A stretch of DNA of 64,000 nucleotides, taken from assembly GCA_012295275.1 (NCBI GenBank), contig CM022672.1, forward strand, positions 3,889,443 to 3,953,442. The letters run 5' to 3'. A model generated the notes under the pieces. That model searched no databases. It saw only the letters and a program-made list of their open reading frames with translations, and was not told where the DNA came from. Origin of the DNA: Chrysomallon squamiferum. Taxonomy: Eukaryota; Mollusca; Gastropoda; Neomphalida; Peltospiridae. Within the stretch, counting starts at the first letter, position 1. Each line of letters starts with the position of its first letter. This document shows, piece by piece, positions 28,174 through 41,246 of this stretch. The position numbers and the translations under genes are program-made.

Positions 28174-31100
28174 TGTATGTAAAACATATTTTGTTCATTG
28201 TTATTGTAACCAGTATAAACAGTAAATTTTTAAGCCACATAAAAAGATTTTGATCTGTTTATATGATTTATAATGCGTAAACATTGGCATCTTGGAAAAG
28301 TTTTACAAACTCAGAACAGTTTTTTATTCTTTCTTATTACACTGTAAGCATTTTTTTTTGTTTTACCAAACTGAGAAGTCGTACATAAATTTTGTAAACA
28401 AGACTCATATACTCAGCTTGTTTGGTAATAATGCTTTCTAATTATATCTCTCGTTTCACTATTGGATTCCAAAATGTGGACCTCTATTTAAAGACTGCTT
28501 TGAAGACTGTACTGCTATCTAAGCCTTGGTTATCATGTCTTGTCAAGAGCAGATAACACATACTAAATTGCCATTGTTTTACTCACGAAACATGCTTCAA
28601 ATGGTCGACCATGTTCACATTATAAATACTCAGACATTGCAAGACTTTGCAGGAATGTTGGCACTTGCTTTTACTGGTGATCACATTTTACCGTGTTGGC
28701 AGAGAAAATTCTTGCACGAGACAGAATCAGAATTGAGATTAATGCTTCTGGAAGGAAAACAAGATACTGATGAGGATAATAAAAATTGTTTGCTTCACAA
28801 TTTATTGACTTGTTGAAAATTTATTTTCTCTTGTTTTTGTGAAAATTTTGTTGTTAAGAAAGACGTTTCTGATGTTCAAGAATTTTAAAAAGATATTTTC
28901 ATATTAAGAATTTTAAATATTTAAGCTACAAAATATGTTCAACAGTAAATATTCAAAATCATGTATGAAATCCAGGCTTGTTAGTCAGTAACACAGAATA
29001 GTAAATATTCCACTTCATATATGAATTAATATTCTTAGCAACAACATATTATTATATATTTCCACTTACATTAAATGACATACCAATTTCATTAATGAAG
29101 ATTATTCTAAGAGGCATTCCACAATAAATCAAAGCATAATTACAATCAATTGAGAAACTTGGCACAGAGAGGGGAAAAAAAAAAAAAGTTTGTTTTGCTG
29201 TTATCCCAACAACATGGTTGCTAATTGTTTTAAAGCAGAGAAAAACTCCACAAACTGAAAGTAAACAGCTGGAGAAGGAGAACTCTTCAGGTTTTGATGA
29301 GAAACTATGTGTGGAATCCGTGTTCGAAATGTCGGGTGAAAAAAGCAAAGTGAGATCAACTGGCCTGATAAGACGTGAACGACTTTGAAATAGTGACAGT
29401 GAAATCACATACGATGATCTGGTTTAAGTCGTGGCCAATTGTTGTAGCCCTCCGCAAACAGTCAACATTTCCAACAGCTCGGCCTGTCACTCAGAAATTT
29501 GCCAACATGTGCAACGTGCTGATGAGGCCAGAGCTCTGCCAAAAGAAATTTCTTCTGTCATTCATTTCACTTACAGCAGCAGCAACCCTTGGATTTTTGT
29601 TGCTTTGCTCACGAAGCTTGCTTACAAGCACTGTAGCAACAATACCCCCACTGAATTGGGTGATTTCTGGTCCCAGTCATCATTTTTTGGATTTGTCACT
29701 TATTCATGCCTGCCTTCACTGCTTTACTGCACTGTTGTGATGCAATACCATTCATTGATTTGTGGGATTCTACTAGTCTGGGTCACAGCAATCCCATGGT
29801 ATATATTAACATTATGGTCATAATTCCAAATAACGGTGAGATCTGTTGAAGTCAGAATTATGCTTTAAGTCCCGCGGGCTTGTTGGACTTCTGGACAAAA
29901 CATTGCATGGCAAGACTTCGAAGCAGTCCTGTGAAAATGTGGGATTTCTGGACTCATTTGCTGGTGAATACCAGCTGTATGCTACACTCCCGTGGAAAGG
30001 GTATTATTTCTTCCCGAGCAGTAGCAGTGATAAATTGTTGGTTGAGTATTATTACTTACTAGACATTCCTCCTGCTAGACAAGTATTTCAGTCTATATAC
30101 TACAACAATAAATGTTTTCTGTCTGGGCAGACAAAATCCCATTTAAAAAAAAAAAAAAAAAAAAATTTGTCTGTCTCATATGCTATGAATGAGTATGATT
30201 CTACTATGAATTTAATGAAAACAAAATTATTTAAAAATTAAAATCACTAACAATATCTGTAAACTTATCCATGCGTTACTTTCACAATATTATTATTTTT
30301 TAAAATTAATTTATTTATGGGTTGTTACGGAGAAAGAAGATTAAGTTACAAACTGTGTTTATCTTGCAAGCTGTGAATCACCAGGATAGTGAAATAAATG
30401 AAAACAGAATTAATTTCATTTTGAATTCTTGTTAACAATAGTTACAGTCTACTTCATCTATTATTTTAAATCTCTAAACTGCTAAGTTGTCAGTGCCCAC
30501 ACTTCATGTGTTTGCGTGTTTAATTTATACAAATATAAATAATGTATGTAATGTCAATTTCAAACTTTGAACACTTAAAAGAATGCTGATATCTCTAATT
30601 TGTACAAACAAATGCAACATCTAACATTGTTTTTCATGACTTTCAGCAGTCACTTTACATGAATTACAACATGTTCTGTCATGATTAATATTTGTGATTT
30701 TAAACATAACAGTTCTTTCCTTGTTTTCAACAAAACTTACTGAAATTTATTTGCTATTATTTTTAACTTTTTTTCTTTTTTCTTTTTTTTTGTGCGTTGA
30801 GATGTTTTCAACAAAAACTGGCTTTCTCTTTCTCTCTCTTTTTTTTTTTTTTTTTTTACATAATTGTACATGATCTTCAACATGGGATTTTTCTTCTTCT
30901 TCTTCTTCTTCTTCAAGATTACTGCCACAACCATTGTACGTTGGAATGTAATTCTAAATGACATTTTTTCTTTACAGTTAGCGGCATGTTCACAGCTTGG
31001 TGCTAAGTTGTCAGTGCCCACACTTCATGTGTTTTCTGTCTCTTTCTCTTTGTCTGCCTGTCTGTTAGGCTGTCTGTTGTTGTTTGAGTTTCATGTAGAA

Positions 31101-31209
31101 AATCTCACACACAGAGTCACAGTCCCCTGTGACTGCTTCTGTGTGACAGTGGGGGCCACAGGAACACGCTTCTGCTATATACACACAGAAAAAAACTAGA
31201 GTGAGACTT

Positions 31210-31271
<62 letters not shown>

Positions 31272-31317
31272 TTATTATTATTATCATTATTTTTATTATT
31301 ATTATATATATTATTTT

Positions 31318-31348
<31 letters not shown>

Positions 31349-31437
31349 TTATTTTTATTATTATTATTATTATTTTATTATTATTATTTTTATTATTATT
31401 ATTATTTTTATTATTATTATTATTATATTTATTATCA

Positions 31438-31501
<64 letters not shown>

Positions 31502-34500
31502 CATACTGGGAAATAAGACTCATTTTATTACTACTTTTGTCCATTGTTTCTTCTTGTGATTGTTTCTGTTGTGAAGTTCTTTTTGTGTGTGTGTGTGTGT
31601 GTTTTTTTTTACATTCCTCTTAACCAGCAGTTGTGTGTACAATCTTTTTGAGATCTTCTTTTCAACTTGTGTTTTTCTGCCACTCTTGAGGCGTGCTGTG
31701 TGTTTCTGAGTTGTTTGAGGATATCCATCACTCAGTCGCTAATCATTACAAGTGCAGTGCTGACAGAGCCACAGTTAACAAGCCACTTACTTATTTACTT
31801 TTGCCAGCATTAAGCCAATCAGCCAACAATCACATCTACGAGGCTGCGGTTGTGTTCTTTGTGTTCACGGAGGAGGTGGAGAAATCATCGCACACCCAGT
31901 CAACAACCCAGTCTTGCACTTATTCTATCCTTTCCTCACATCTTGCATTTATTTCGCATTATTTGCCATCTTCTATGACTCACTGATAAAGCGTGTTTTC
32001 CAAACATTGTATTGTAAGTTGATATACACTTCAGGTTTTTTTTTTTTTTTTTCCTTCTCTCTGTGTGTGTGTTTTTTTTATATATTTTTTCAAATTTTTT
32101 CTTTTTCTTTTTTTAAATCCTTGCTGCAGTCTAAATGCATTAAATTAATGGTCTGGGTGTACTTCTGAACCTTGTTCGTGTTCTGAAGTTTCTAAAATAG
32201 AGGGAGGTTAGACTTGGTGTGAGGAAACTGAGATGAAATGATGGAGGTTATTAATGTGCAAGGATGATGATAAAAATGAAGTAAATTGTGCAGGAGAGTG
32301 AAGTAGTTAAGAAACAGAATTTTTTTTTTTTTTTTTTTTAATGTGGTGGTTTGTGCTAACAAGGAGGGAAGAGTAAGAAAAATAGGACAGTAACAGATTA
32401 TTGTTTTTAATGTGGGAAAATGGAGGAAAAGATATGAAAATAATGTAAGAAAGTAAAACCAGAAAGGTTTTGTTAGAAAGTTGGTGAGGGGGATTGGAAA
32501 AGACAAATCACAGTTTAAAAAATCAAATTGGGTATGTATAATTTTTTTTTTTAAAAGATGCAAGATACAGTTTAAAAAAAATTAAAAAAAAAAAAAAAAA
32601 ATCCTGATGAAGGAGAAAGAAAAACAAATCATTTGAAGGATAAGTTTGAAAATGAAGAAACAAAATGCAGGTGATAAAAAAAAAAAAAATCTACATTATA
32701 AATTTAGTCTTGCATTTTTTTTTTTTTTTTTTTTTTTGTATATTTCTTCAAACACTGTTCAAAAACCTGGTGAAAGAAAAGGGAAAACAAAACTGTCTGC
32801 TTTGTTCTTGAATTGGACAGGAATTTTAGAAATATGAGAATGTGTGAACAGAAATGTATTACACCAAAACAAGGAAGAAACAGATTATTTTTGATTGATA
32901 TTACTTTAATGAATTGTTTAATATTTTTATTTATCATTACATATGAATATTTTTACACATTTCTTCAGAACTATCAAGTACACAGTGGCACTAAACATCT
33001 ATTAATAATATATCTGATACTTTCATTGCCAGCAAGAAAGAAAGAAAAAAAAAAAAAAGTTAAAAATGCCTTTCAGTTAGATCTAATGGGATGTTATTGT
33101 TTTCTCCCCTTCAGTCTCCCATCACTTCTATAAACATTAACAGATTGACGAGCAAACGATAGACTCCACCTGGATAGGAACATCTCTCCTGTTCAAGTCA
33201 AACACGCGTGGATTTTAACTAATGGGGAATCAAGTCTTCAACTAAGCAGCATGAGAAAGATTTTTCACTGCCAGTCACCTGGGGGTTTGTTCTAATGTCA
33301 GACCTCTTCTGTTGATTCCAACAAGATGGCAGTTTGTTGCCTCACTGGTGCTTTGTTTGCAAAGCTCACTCTTTAAAGAAGAAACATGTGCTTGTGTTCC
33401 CCCTCAGCCCTGTCAGCCACCCCTTCCAGAGACCAGCAGCAAGTTTCTACAGCTGCTATCCATAATGTAATAGTAAACCATTGTAGTTTCACTGCCTGAC
33501 AAGCTGTTCTTTTTCACTGAGTATGTCCAGATACTGTTGTTTCCTGGCATTTCTTCCCCCTTTTTTTTTTCTTTTTTTTTTTGTTAGGTGTGGTTAAGAG
33601 AATATCATTTGGTTTTATCAAGTGCTATTTTCTGCATGACTGTTTGACAGACAGCCACTTTGGTTGGAAAATGTCAGTTTAAAAGATCCATCAGATGAAG
33701 CCCAGGCATTCCTGAATAGCATCAGAAATTCAAAAATGTTTTGTGAACTTTTCCTGATCTTCAAACATTAATCAGTTTGTTTGCCTCTTGGCTTTGTAAA
33801 TTGTTGTTTTAGTAGAACCTCATCCACTTGTCTAGAGTTTCCTTTCTTCTGTCTTCATCCATTATTTCTGAATGCTGAGAAGAAGAGGCTGATAGCTCAA
33901 TGGTAGAGAGGTCCTAGACCTGAGGGTTGATACCTTGCAGGATTAATCCTCTTTATCATCCCTGGTTATTCTTTTATCCAGTGCTTCAGAAAAGGTGTAT
34001 TAAACATGTTAATTTGAACTTTATGTTTTTGGCAAGAACAAGTACTTCTTTATTTTTATATCAATATTTGAATAGTTCTATAAACTGTCATTTATTTAAA
34101 ATGTACATTTGTATGTGATGTACTAAAATACTTATTTTTTCCCTGCATATACCTGTATATTATACCTGTGTAATCCACCAGTGTCTGTGTATCTGTTAGT
34201 ATATGTCAATAAGTGCATTTTATGTTTGTACGTAAGTATATGTATGTAAGTATATATCTGTGTCTGTGAGTGTGCATGCATATAAGTCCTTATAATTCAG
34301 ACAAGTGACAGTACAACAGTATTGATGAGATCATACACATTACAAGAGTATTATATAAGCAGGAACCATTACTACCTCATACATCTTATTCCTTTCATAC
34401 AAACCTTTTTTCCCAGACTGATTTCTAGAGTTGTGAGCACATTCCTGTGTCTCTAACCATCTCGCCAGTTAGGGAATAATATACTTGCCTCTCTCAAAAT

Positions 34501-37500
34501 GGAGACATAACATGAACACTGAGAACAAGCAAAGCGACACTCAATAAATCCTGATAACAGAAACAGCACTGGAAAACAGCCATTTCCTCCATAAAGACTG
34601 ATAAAAATATGATAAACACAAGAGCTATAAGCTGTGCTGTGCTTGTTCAAGGTAATGGATGGGCAATAAAATGCGAGTCATGGCCCATAAGTAATAAACG
34701 AAGCAGACTGAAGTTAGCAAGTCTCGTGGATTGCCCCATGCCGGGTAAAGCATTTCCTACCTCGTTACTTCTACTTGAATTTATTAAGAATTTTGAGAAC
34801 TTTTCTTGCATATTTTTTATTTTTTTAATTTTTAATTTTTTTTTATTGTTTGTAAATTTTTAAAATTAAAAGCTACAAGAATAAAAAATATTTTTTTTTT
34901 AAATAATAATAATAATAGAAAGTACAATTTATATATAATAATAAAAAAAGAAGAAGAGAAAAAAACACACAAAAAAAAGCTCCCACAACATTAAAATGAA
35001 AGCTGATAATACAAAGTAAATGATTAAATACCCCTGGCACTTTAATTACATTCATAAAATTGTATTTTAGGGGATCTGAATTTCGCACTGAGTTTTAGTG
35101 TGTCTATTTTTGAAATTATAAGGATGGTTTTATTAATAAATGAGCTGGAGGAAAACAGCAATAAATCTTGATTCCTACTGGATCTTGAAGAACTTTGAAA
35201 CTCATTTTTAAAGTGTCGTAAAGTTTAAATTCTTTTTCTTATCTTTGTTTGATAACATTACTTTTCTCTGGTTTGCATCACTGATTTAAACTTTGTCTTC
35301 TTTTTTTTTTTCTTTTTTCAAATTCATACAAATATATGCTTAAAAAAACCCAAAAACATCATTCATTCAAAAACAGATATTAGTGTATTTATTCATTTGT
35401 CAGTCAATTTAGCATTCATCCAAAAACTAGATTGCTTCTGAATTTACAATTCTCTTCAGTCAAGCAGCACTCCTTTCCTTTTATTTATTTAAATTTGTAT
35501 TTGTTTGTTTGGAAACAAGCTTTATATTGTTTTCACTTAAGCAACATTTGTTTGTTTTTCATTGGGATTGTGGGGGCTTTTTTTTTACTTTTGTGTGTTT
35601 CTTTATAAAAAATATTAAAACATTTTCAGTTGTTTACCAGACTTTTACTTCTTTGTCCATACAGCCAGAAAATTACAAAACACCTCCACTGAACTTTGAA
35701 TGCTAGAGCAATGGCCTAATAGAAATTAACAAAGCAATAAATAAATTAATAATTAAAAACAAAACAAATAATACAAATAGCCCTGAGGAAGTTTGAACCA
35801 GTGACCTCTGGGTCTGTCTCTGAAACAGAAGCTTCAGCAGCTGAGCTAAATGCTTGTTTGGAGATGCTTTGCAGTGAAAAGGGGTTGTTACAAGAGCTGT
35901 ATGTCCAGTGGTATTGTAGGAGATTTACTGTTGTGTTTTATCAGGGATTGTTTAACTTTCTGTCTGTTTCTACATCTGTGCATTGTTCTGGCTGGTCAGA
36001 CGCCACTCTGTGTATAAACAGGACACTGATAATGTCTTCTAATAAATGTTTTTCTGATAAAACAAAGACCCGAAACTGCATAAATAATGCAGCAGCTGAT
36101 AAACACACAGTGAGCCAGCCGTACCAGGTTATCTAGTCTTGTCCCTGCAATATCTCCAGTTCATCTGTCTTCTGCAGTATCTCCAGTTCTTCATTGCCAT
36201 CACCTTCTGTTTCATTTCTTCTGTAGCTTGTTTTCATATTACTGTAATGGTCTGTGCACTGTTACATGCTGACATGGATCTAATATAAATGCCATAAACA
36301 TTTAAATATTTTGTATCATTTTTATTTATTTTATCCCTGCAACATCTTCAGTTCACTTACATCTGCATCATTTCTTCCATAGATCGTTTTCACATTAATA
36401 TAATGGTCGGTATACCATTTCATGCTGAAGCAGATCTAATATATTCTATAAATATTTAATATGTTTGTAACTTTGTAATTTTATTTTGTCCCTGCAGAAT
36501 CTCCAGTTTCACATATTGTTTCATTTTTTTACATTTTTTTTTTTTTATAGTTTATTTTCATATTAATATGTGTACTATAATATTCCTGCTTTTTCTCATT
36601 TAAAATATTTATCATCTTCTTATTCATCATCAGAATTATTCCAAAACAAAAGTCTTTTCTGTTTTGTTGATTCTAACGTGCAGGCATGTACTGTCATGCT
36701 AAGATTTTAAATTTTTGTGTATATATGATTGTATCTGATATACATTTTCTGTTTTATAATCAAGTTTTGAATTTGTCTTTCAGGACCACCTAAAATATCT
36801 GGTAAAGTGCACTCGCGCCACATAGCTTATGTTGGCAAAAACACCAAACTGCTGTGTCCTGTGGTCGCCGATCCCCTTCCCATGATGCAGTGGAAGAAAG
36901 ATGGCCGAACCATCCACAGTGGCTGGACTCGATTCAAAGTGTCGCAAGATGGTCAACTACGGATTAAAGAGGTTGAGATGGACGATGCTGGCACCTACTT
37001 GTGCAAAGCCACCAACGGGTTTGGCCACATCAACATCAACTACACTCTGATTGTTGTTGGTAAGTTTTTTTTATTTGTATTCTGTAGCAATATTAAAGAT
37101 GCCCTTTTCTTTTTCTCTCTCGCTGTGTTGTGCATGTGTGTATAAAACAAAACCGGTATACTGTACTGATGATTAAATCTTTGTATTATAGTCCCAGCCC
37201 TTTTTTTCCTGCAGTTCTTATTTTAAAGACAAAAGAAAAGAACAAAGTCATGAACATAAGATGCACAGAAGTTGAAATTTAAAGTTTAATTTGATTATTT
37301 AAAACAAAACAAAAATGAAATAAAAGTTTTCTCTTATTTTTTTTTTATTGTATGTGTTTGTGTGTGTTCTGTACTGATTCAATCTTTGTATTATATTGCT
37401 CAAATGTTTTTTCTGGAATTTCTTTTTATCTTCTCATTGTTGGTAATATACTAGTTCCTTCCATGGCTTTTGGCACACAATGTTCAATGCTGTTACTTTG

Positions 37501-40500
37501 GAATGAATTTTGTATTGACATTTATTAAATTACCTGGCCTGGCAATTCCCCTGACATGTGACCTGCACATCGCATTGGTAGATCAATACATTAATTGGGT
37601 CTTTGCCATTCACGATCACTTATCAGGCAAATTGTTATAGACTTTCTCATCACCTCATCTATCAGCAGACCTCGCAGAGACCCCAGACTCACAATTTGTG
37701 ACTGACTCATTTTGCACAGATACTGGGATTTAAAGGAACTGACTTTCACACTGGCATGGGATTCACGATTTACACAGATGTGGGGTTTAAAGCCTTGCTA
37801 TTCATACAAATGTGTTTACTTCTCATACAGATAAAAGATTTCTTATTCACATATCACCATTTTTATTTATGCAGATAACAAATTTAGAATTCTTACTGAT
37901 ACAAGATTTGACAGTGATACAGATAACAGATTTGACACTCGTGAAAATAACACATTTGTTATTATTCATAAAGAATTTGTCATGACATATAAAATGGATT
38001 TGTAGTTTATTCATATAAAGGATTTGATACATATAGTAATAAGGGATTTGATACATATACTAATAAGGGATTTGATGCATACAATAATAAGGGATTTATC
38101 ATTGAATCAGATAAGGGAGTTGCTATTTACACAGATATGGGATTTTCCATTGTTACAGATGAAGGATTTGCCATGGATATAGATAAGGAATTTGCCACTG
38201 ACAAATTTGAAGAAATATGGGATTCAAAGGATTTATCATTTACAAAATCACATATCAGAGGGATTTGCCAGTCATGCAGATTTCAGATTTTCCACTGATA
38301 ACCAAGAATTGTAATGAATTCACATATAAATACATACACAAAACACACTCTCTCTCACACACACAAAATTTGGTATTTTACAGATAAAAGTTTTTTGACT
38401 GACAGAAATCATTATGAAATTTGCCAGTCACAGATATGGGTTTTACCATTGTTAGAGATAATGACAGTCATTAGGTTTATCAGATTAGTCCGTGATTCAG
38501 CTGGCTCTGTGAAAACTGATCCCTAGTAATAATGTGTTTATCAGAATGGAACCAAAAAAGAAGAATTCATAATACCTGATGAGTAATAATAATAATAATA
38601 GGTTGCAAATAAAAACAAAACCTATATTATATCTACTAACATGTTGAAAAGGTGAACAAAAATTATTTTAAATGGAGATTTTATTTTATTTTATTTTTTT
38701 TAAAATTTTTATAGACATTATCTTTATTTAATTAAAAATATAATTAAATATTGTTTTCATTTATTTGTTCAACACATTAACGAATTTAATAGAATTAGGA
38801 AGCTACACATTTCCCTTGTTTGGATTGGTTTTTGTTTCTGTTGCAGTTGGGCAGTCATGATTAAAATTAAATCTTTGAAATGTGATGATTTATCAGGGAA
38901 TGAAATCCAGATCAGTATTTATTTTAGAGTGTGGTAAATCCCAGGTTCAGTTCTCCACAGTGACCCTTTGGGTTATTTCCCCATCCAGGCATTACCCGTT
39001 GAATGATCAAAGACCTTGGTATGTGCTGTCCTTTCTTTGCATATAAAAGTTTGTCATCACTTAATTGATATGAGCAGTCTTGGAAAGTTAGCAGAGACTG
39101 TGTTTAAAATTACATCTCTACAAGAAACTGACTTATTTATTTACTCACTTTTCACACAAGATATTATATTCAAAACAAAAAATACAAACCATCTGAACGT
39201 TAAAAACCATTAACAATAAAATGATGTGTCGTTACATATTCATTTATTTTTATCCCATAATTCTTTATTATTTTATTATTATTTATTTTTTTATTTTTTA
39301 TTTTTTTTTTTTTTAAATTTCTGTTTTTGTTTGTGGAAACTGATTCATTTCAGATTTGTTCCCAGTCTTGATTAAAGCCTTCCTGGTGTGTACACAGGAA
39401 ATCCACAAGTTTGATGCATATCTAACCGCACAACATGACACGCCTGTCAAACACACCAATACCTGGTGATGTAGATGTTAGGCACACACTGGAACCTGTG
39501 TCCTCAGGCAACCACAGATCATGATCAGTTGACTGATTATTGTTGGCTTGGTTACCTCACCTGGTGACACCTGAGGCCTGGGGGTCAGAGATAAAGTTGT
39601 CAGGGGTTACAGCTGTGACACTGTGCATACTGTATTATATGATTTGTAATGTTATATCACTGCCTGGCCTGAAGCTGTTTCTTGCTTGCAACATTCCCTG
39701 AGGATTTTTTCGTTTTCTTCTCATACATGCCAGCTTATCTTGTTACTTTTATTACAGATAATTAGAGAAATCTACATTAATCTCTGTAAATCTCCATATT
39801 AAAAACAACATGCATAATTTAGAGTTTACAACTCATTTTCAGACAATTCTAATGACAACACATACTAGGGGATATTTATTTATCTATTTAGTATTTATGT
39901 ATAGAAAAACTCTTTGTATATCATATTATGTAAAGTGTTTTTAGTTTTAAAAATAAAATAAAAATCCTACAATTGATTAAAACAGAAAACAAACAAAAAA
40001 AGGTATATATACACTCACACATGCATAACATTATTAAAAAATAAATTAAAATGATAGAATTAAGTAAAAGCAAAAAAAAAAATTATCAATTTAATCTTAT
40101 ATATTATTATCCTTAAATGGTTTTTCTGAAAAAGTTTATTTACCAATTAATTCTACTGTTCAAATATGACTAATAAGAAAACAATAATATAATAAACTGC
40201 TGTTCATGGGTTACATCAGCTACTGCAAACACTTTGTTTTCATTTTCTGTCTTGTTTAAACTGCTGATCAGTGATAATACTTTTATTTTTATTTTTTTAA
40301 ATGAATCATTTTTACTTCAAAAAAAAAAAAAAAAAAAATGTAATTATGGAAATGAAGTGAAAAAAAACCTGAAATCATTTAAAAACACATTTGTACGAAA
40401 CATTTCTGTCAGTTTAACAACATGATATATAATCAATGACTTCTTTTTACATTTTGTTTTGAAATCTTTATGCTTTTGACACAAAGATAAAGGTTTCGAT

Positions 40501-41205
40501 AAGCTGCTGTACACTTGTTTACATGTATTTACCTGTTTTTGTGCTGGGTATGAGATGACCTTATCTTATCTGCGCTTGAGTCTGGTGAAAACTAAGATTT
40601 CAAAAAGGAAAAAAATAAAAAATTATCAAAGGCATAAAAAAAAAATATTTAAAAAATAAAAGAAAAGCCATTCATCATGTTTAACAGGAATTTCTGTGAG
40701 GTTTGCATTACCTGTGTTATTGTTGTCTTATAGTTGTATGATTGAAAAGTATTACAACATTTCTTCATGGCCCACACACTACAGAATCTGTCCTCATAGC
40801 AGAGAAGGGAGAAAAGAGATGTTTACTTAGTAATTCCCATGTATTCTGTTGTGAAATAGCTAGACTGAGTTAACTGAAAACTCACAAAACATATTCAATT
40901 GCTGACTTGGTTACCTGCACTGATTAATTGCCAACATAAAGCTACCAAGCAATGTTAAGAATATTTAATCCTTTGTTGTTAATTACTTCAGATTCAAGAA
41001 AGAAACATCCACGATTGTTATATAATAATCCTTTATTTAACTGATTAGCAGGCAAGGCCTACATACTTAAACACATCAATAAAATACCACAGATGCATAT
41101 TGATATACACTCAAACTGACTCACATACATGCATGCATGTAGACACATTTACACATATTGATATACACAAGTACTGAGATACAACATACACAAGTACTGA
41201 GATAC

Positions 41206-41246
<41 letters not shown>

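Larger units (their letters stand above)
8282..36783 (+). other. fgfrl1 intron between signal-peptide and Ig1 exons (28.5 kb)
   Basis: The intron is bounded by GTGAGT and TTTCAG and joins phase 1 to phase 1. It is mostly AT-rich simple sequence with decayed tandem repeats (11.6, 16.4, 20.0, 25.6 and 36.1 kb), microsatellites, a tRNA-derived SINE (33.9 kb) and a tRNA-like element on the minus strand (35.8 kb). Stretches of ordinary complexity at about 12930-13270, 26640-26960, 29400-30060, 33140-33560 and 34600-34770 may be regulatory, but no known motif set identifies them. A possible 18-nt microexon lies at 18035-18052. Confidence 0.9.

Noticed and set aside
29375-30241. Several overlapping frames of 118-131 codons
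   Set aside because: Two plus-strand frames and one minus-strand frame compete over the same more complex stretch. None shows a domain or supported splice sites, and the 130-codon frame begins at GTG, not ATG.
30960-31040. Acceptor TTTCTTTACAG at 30977 as a possible extra exon
   Set aside because: In the required phase a TAA stop occurs after nine codons.
31201-31623. Frames of up to 140 codons rich in Leu, Tyr, Ile or Asn
   Set aside because: Translations of the ATT microsatellite.
32192-32563. 123-codon minus-strand frame
   Set aside because: A-rich purine-biased DNA with homopolymers; low-complexity translation, no family.
33884-33957. Functional tRNA gene
   Set aside because: The anticodon loop is only three bases, the B box is poor and no acceptor stem forms; it fits a SINE head better.
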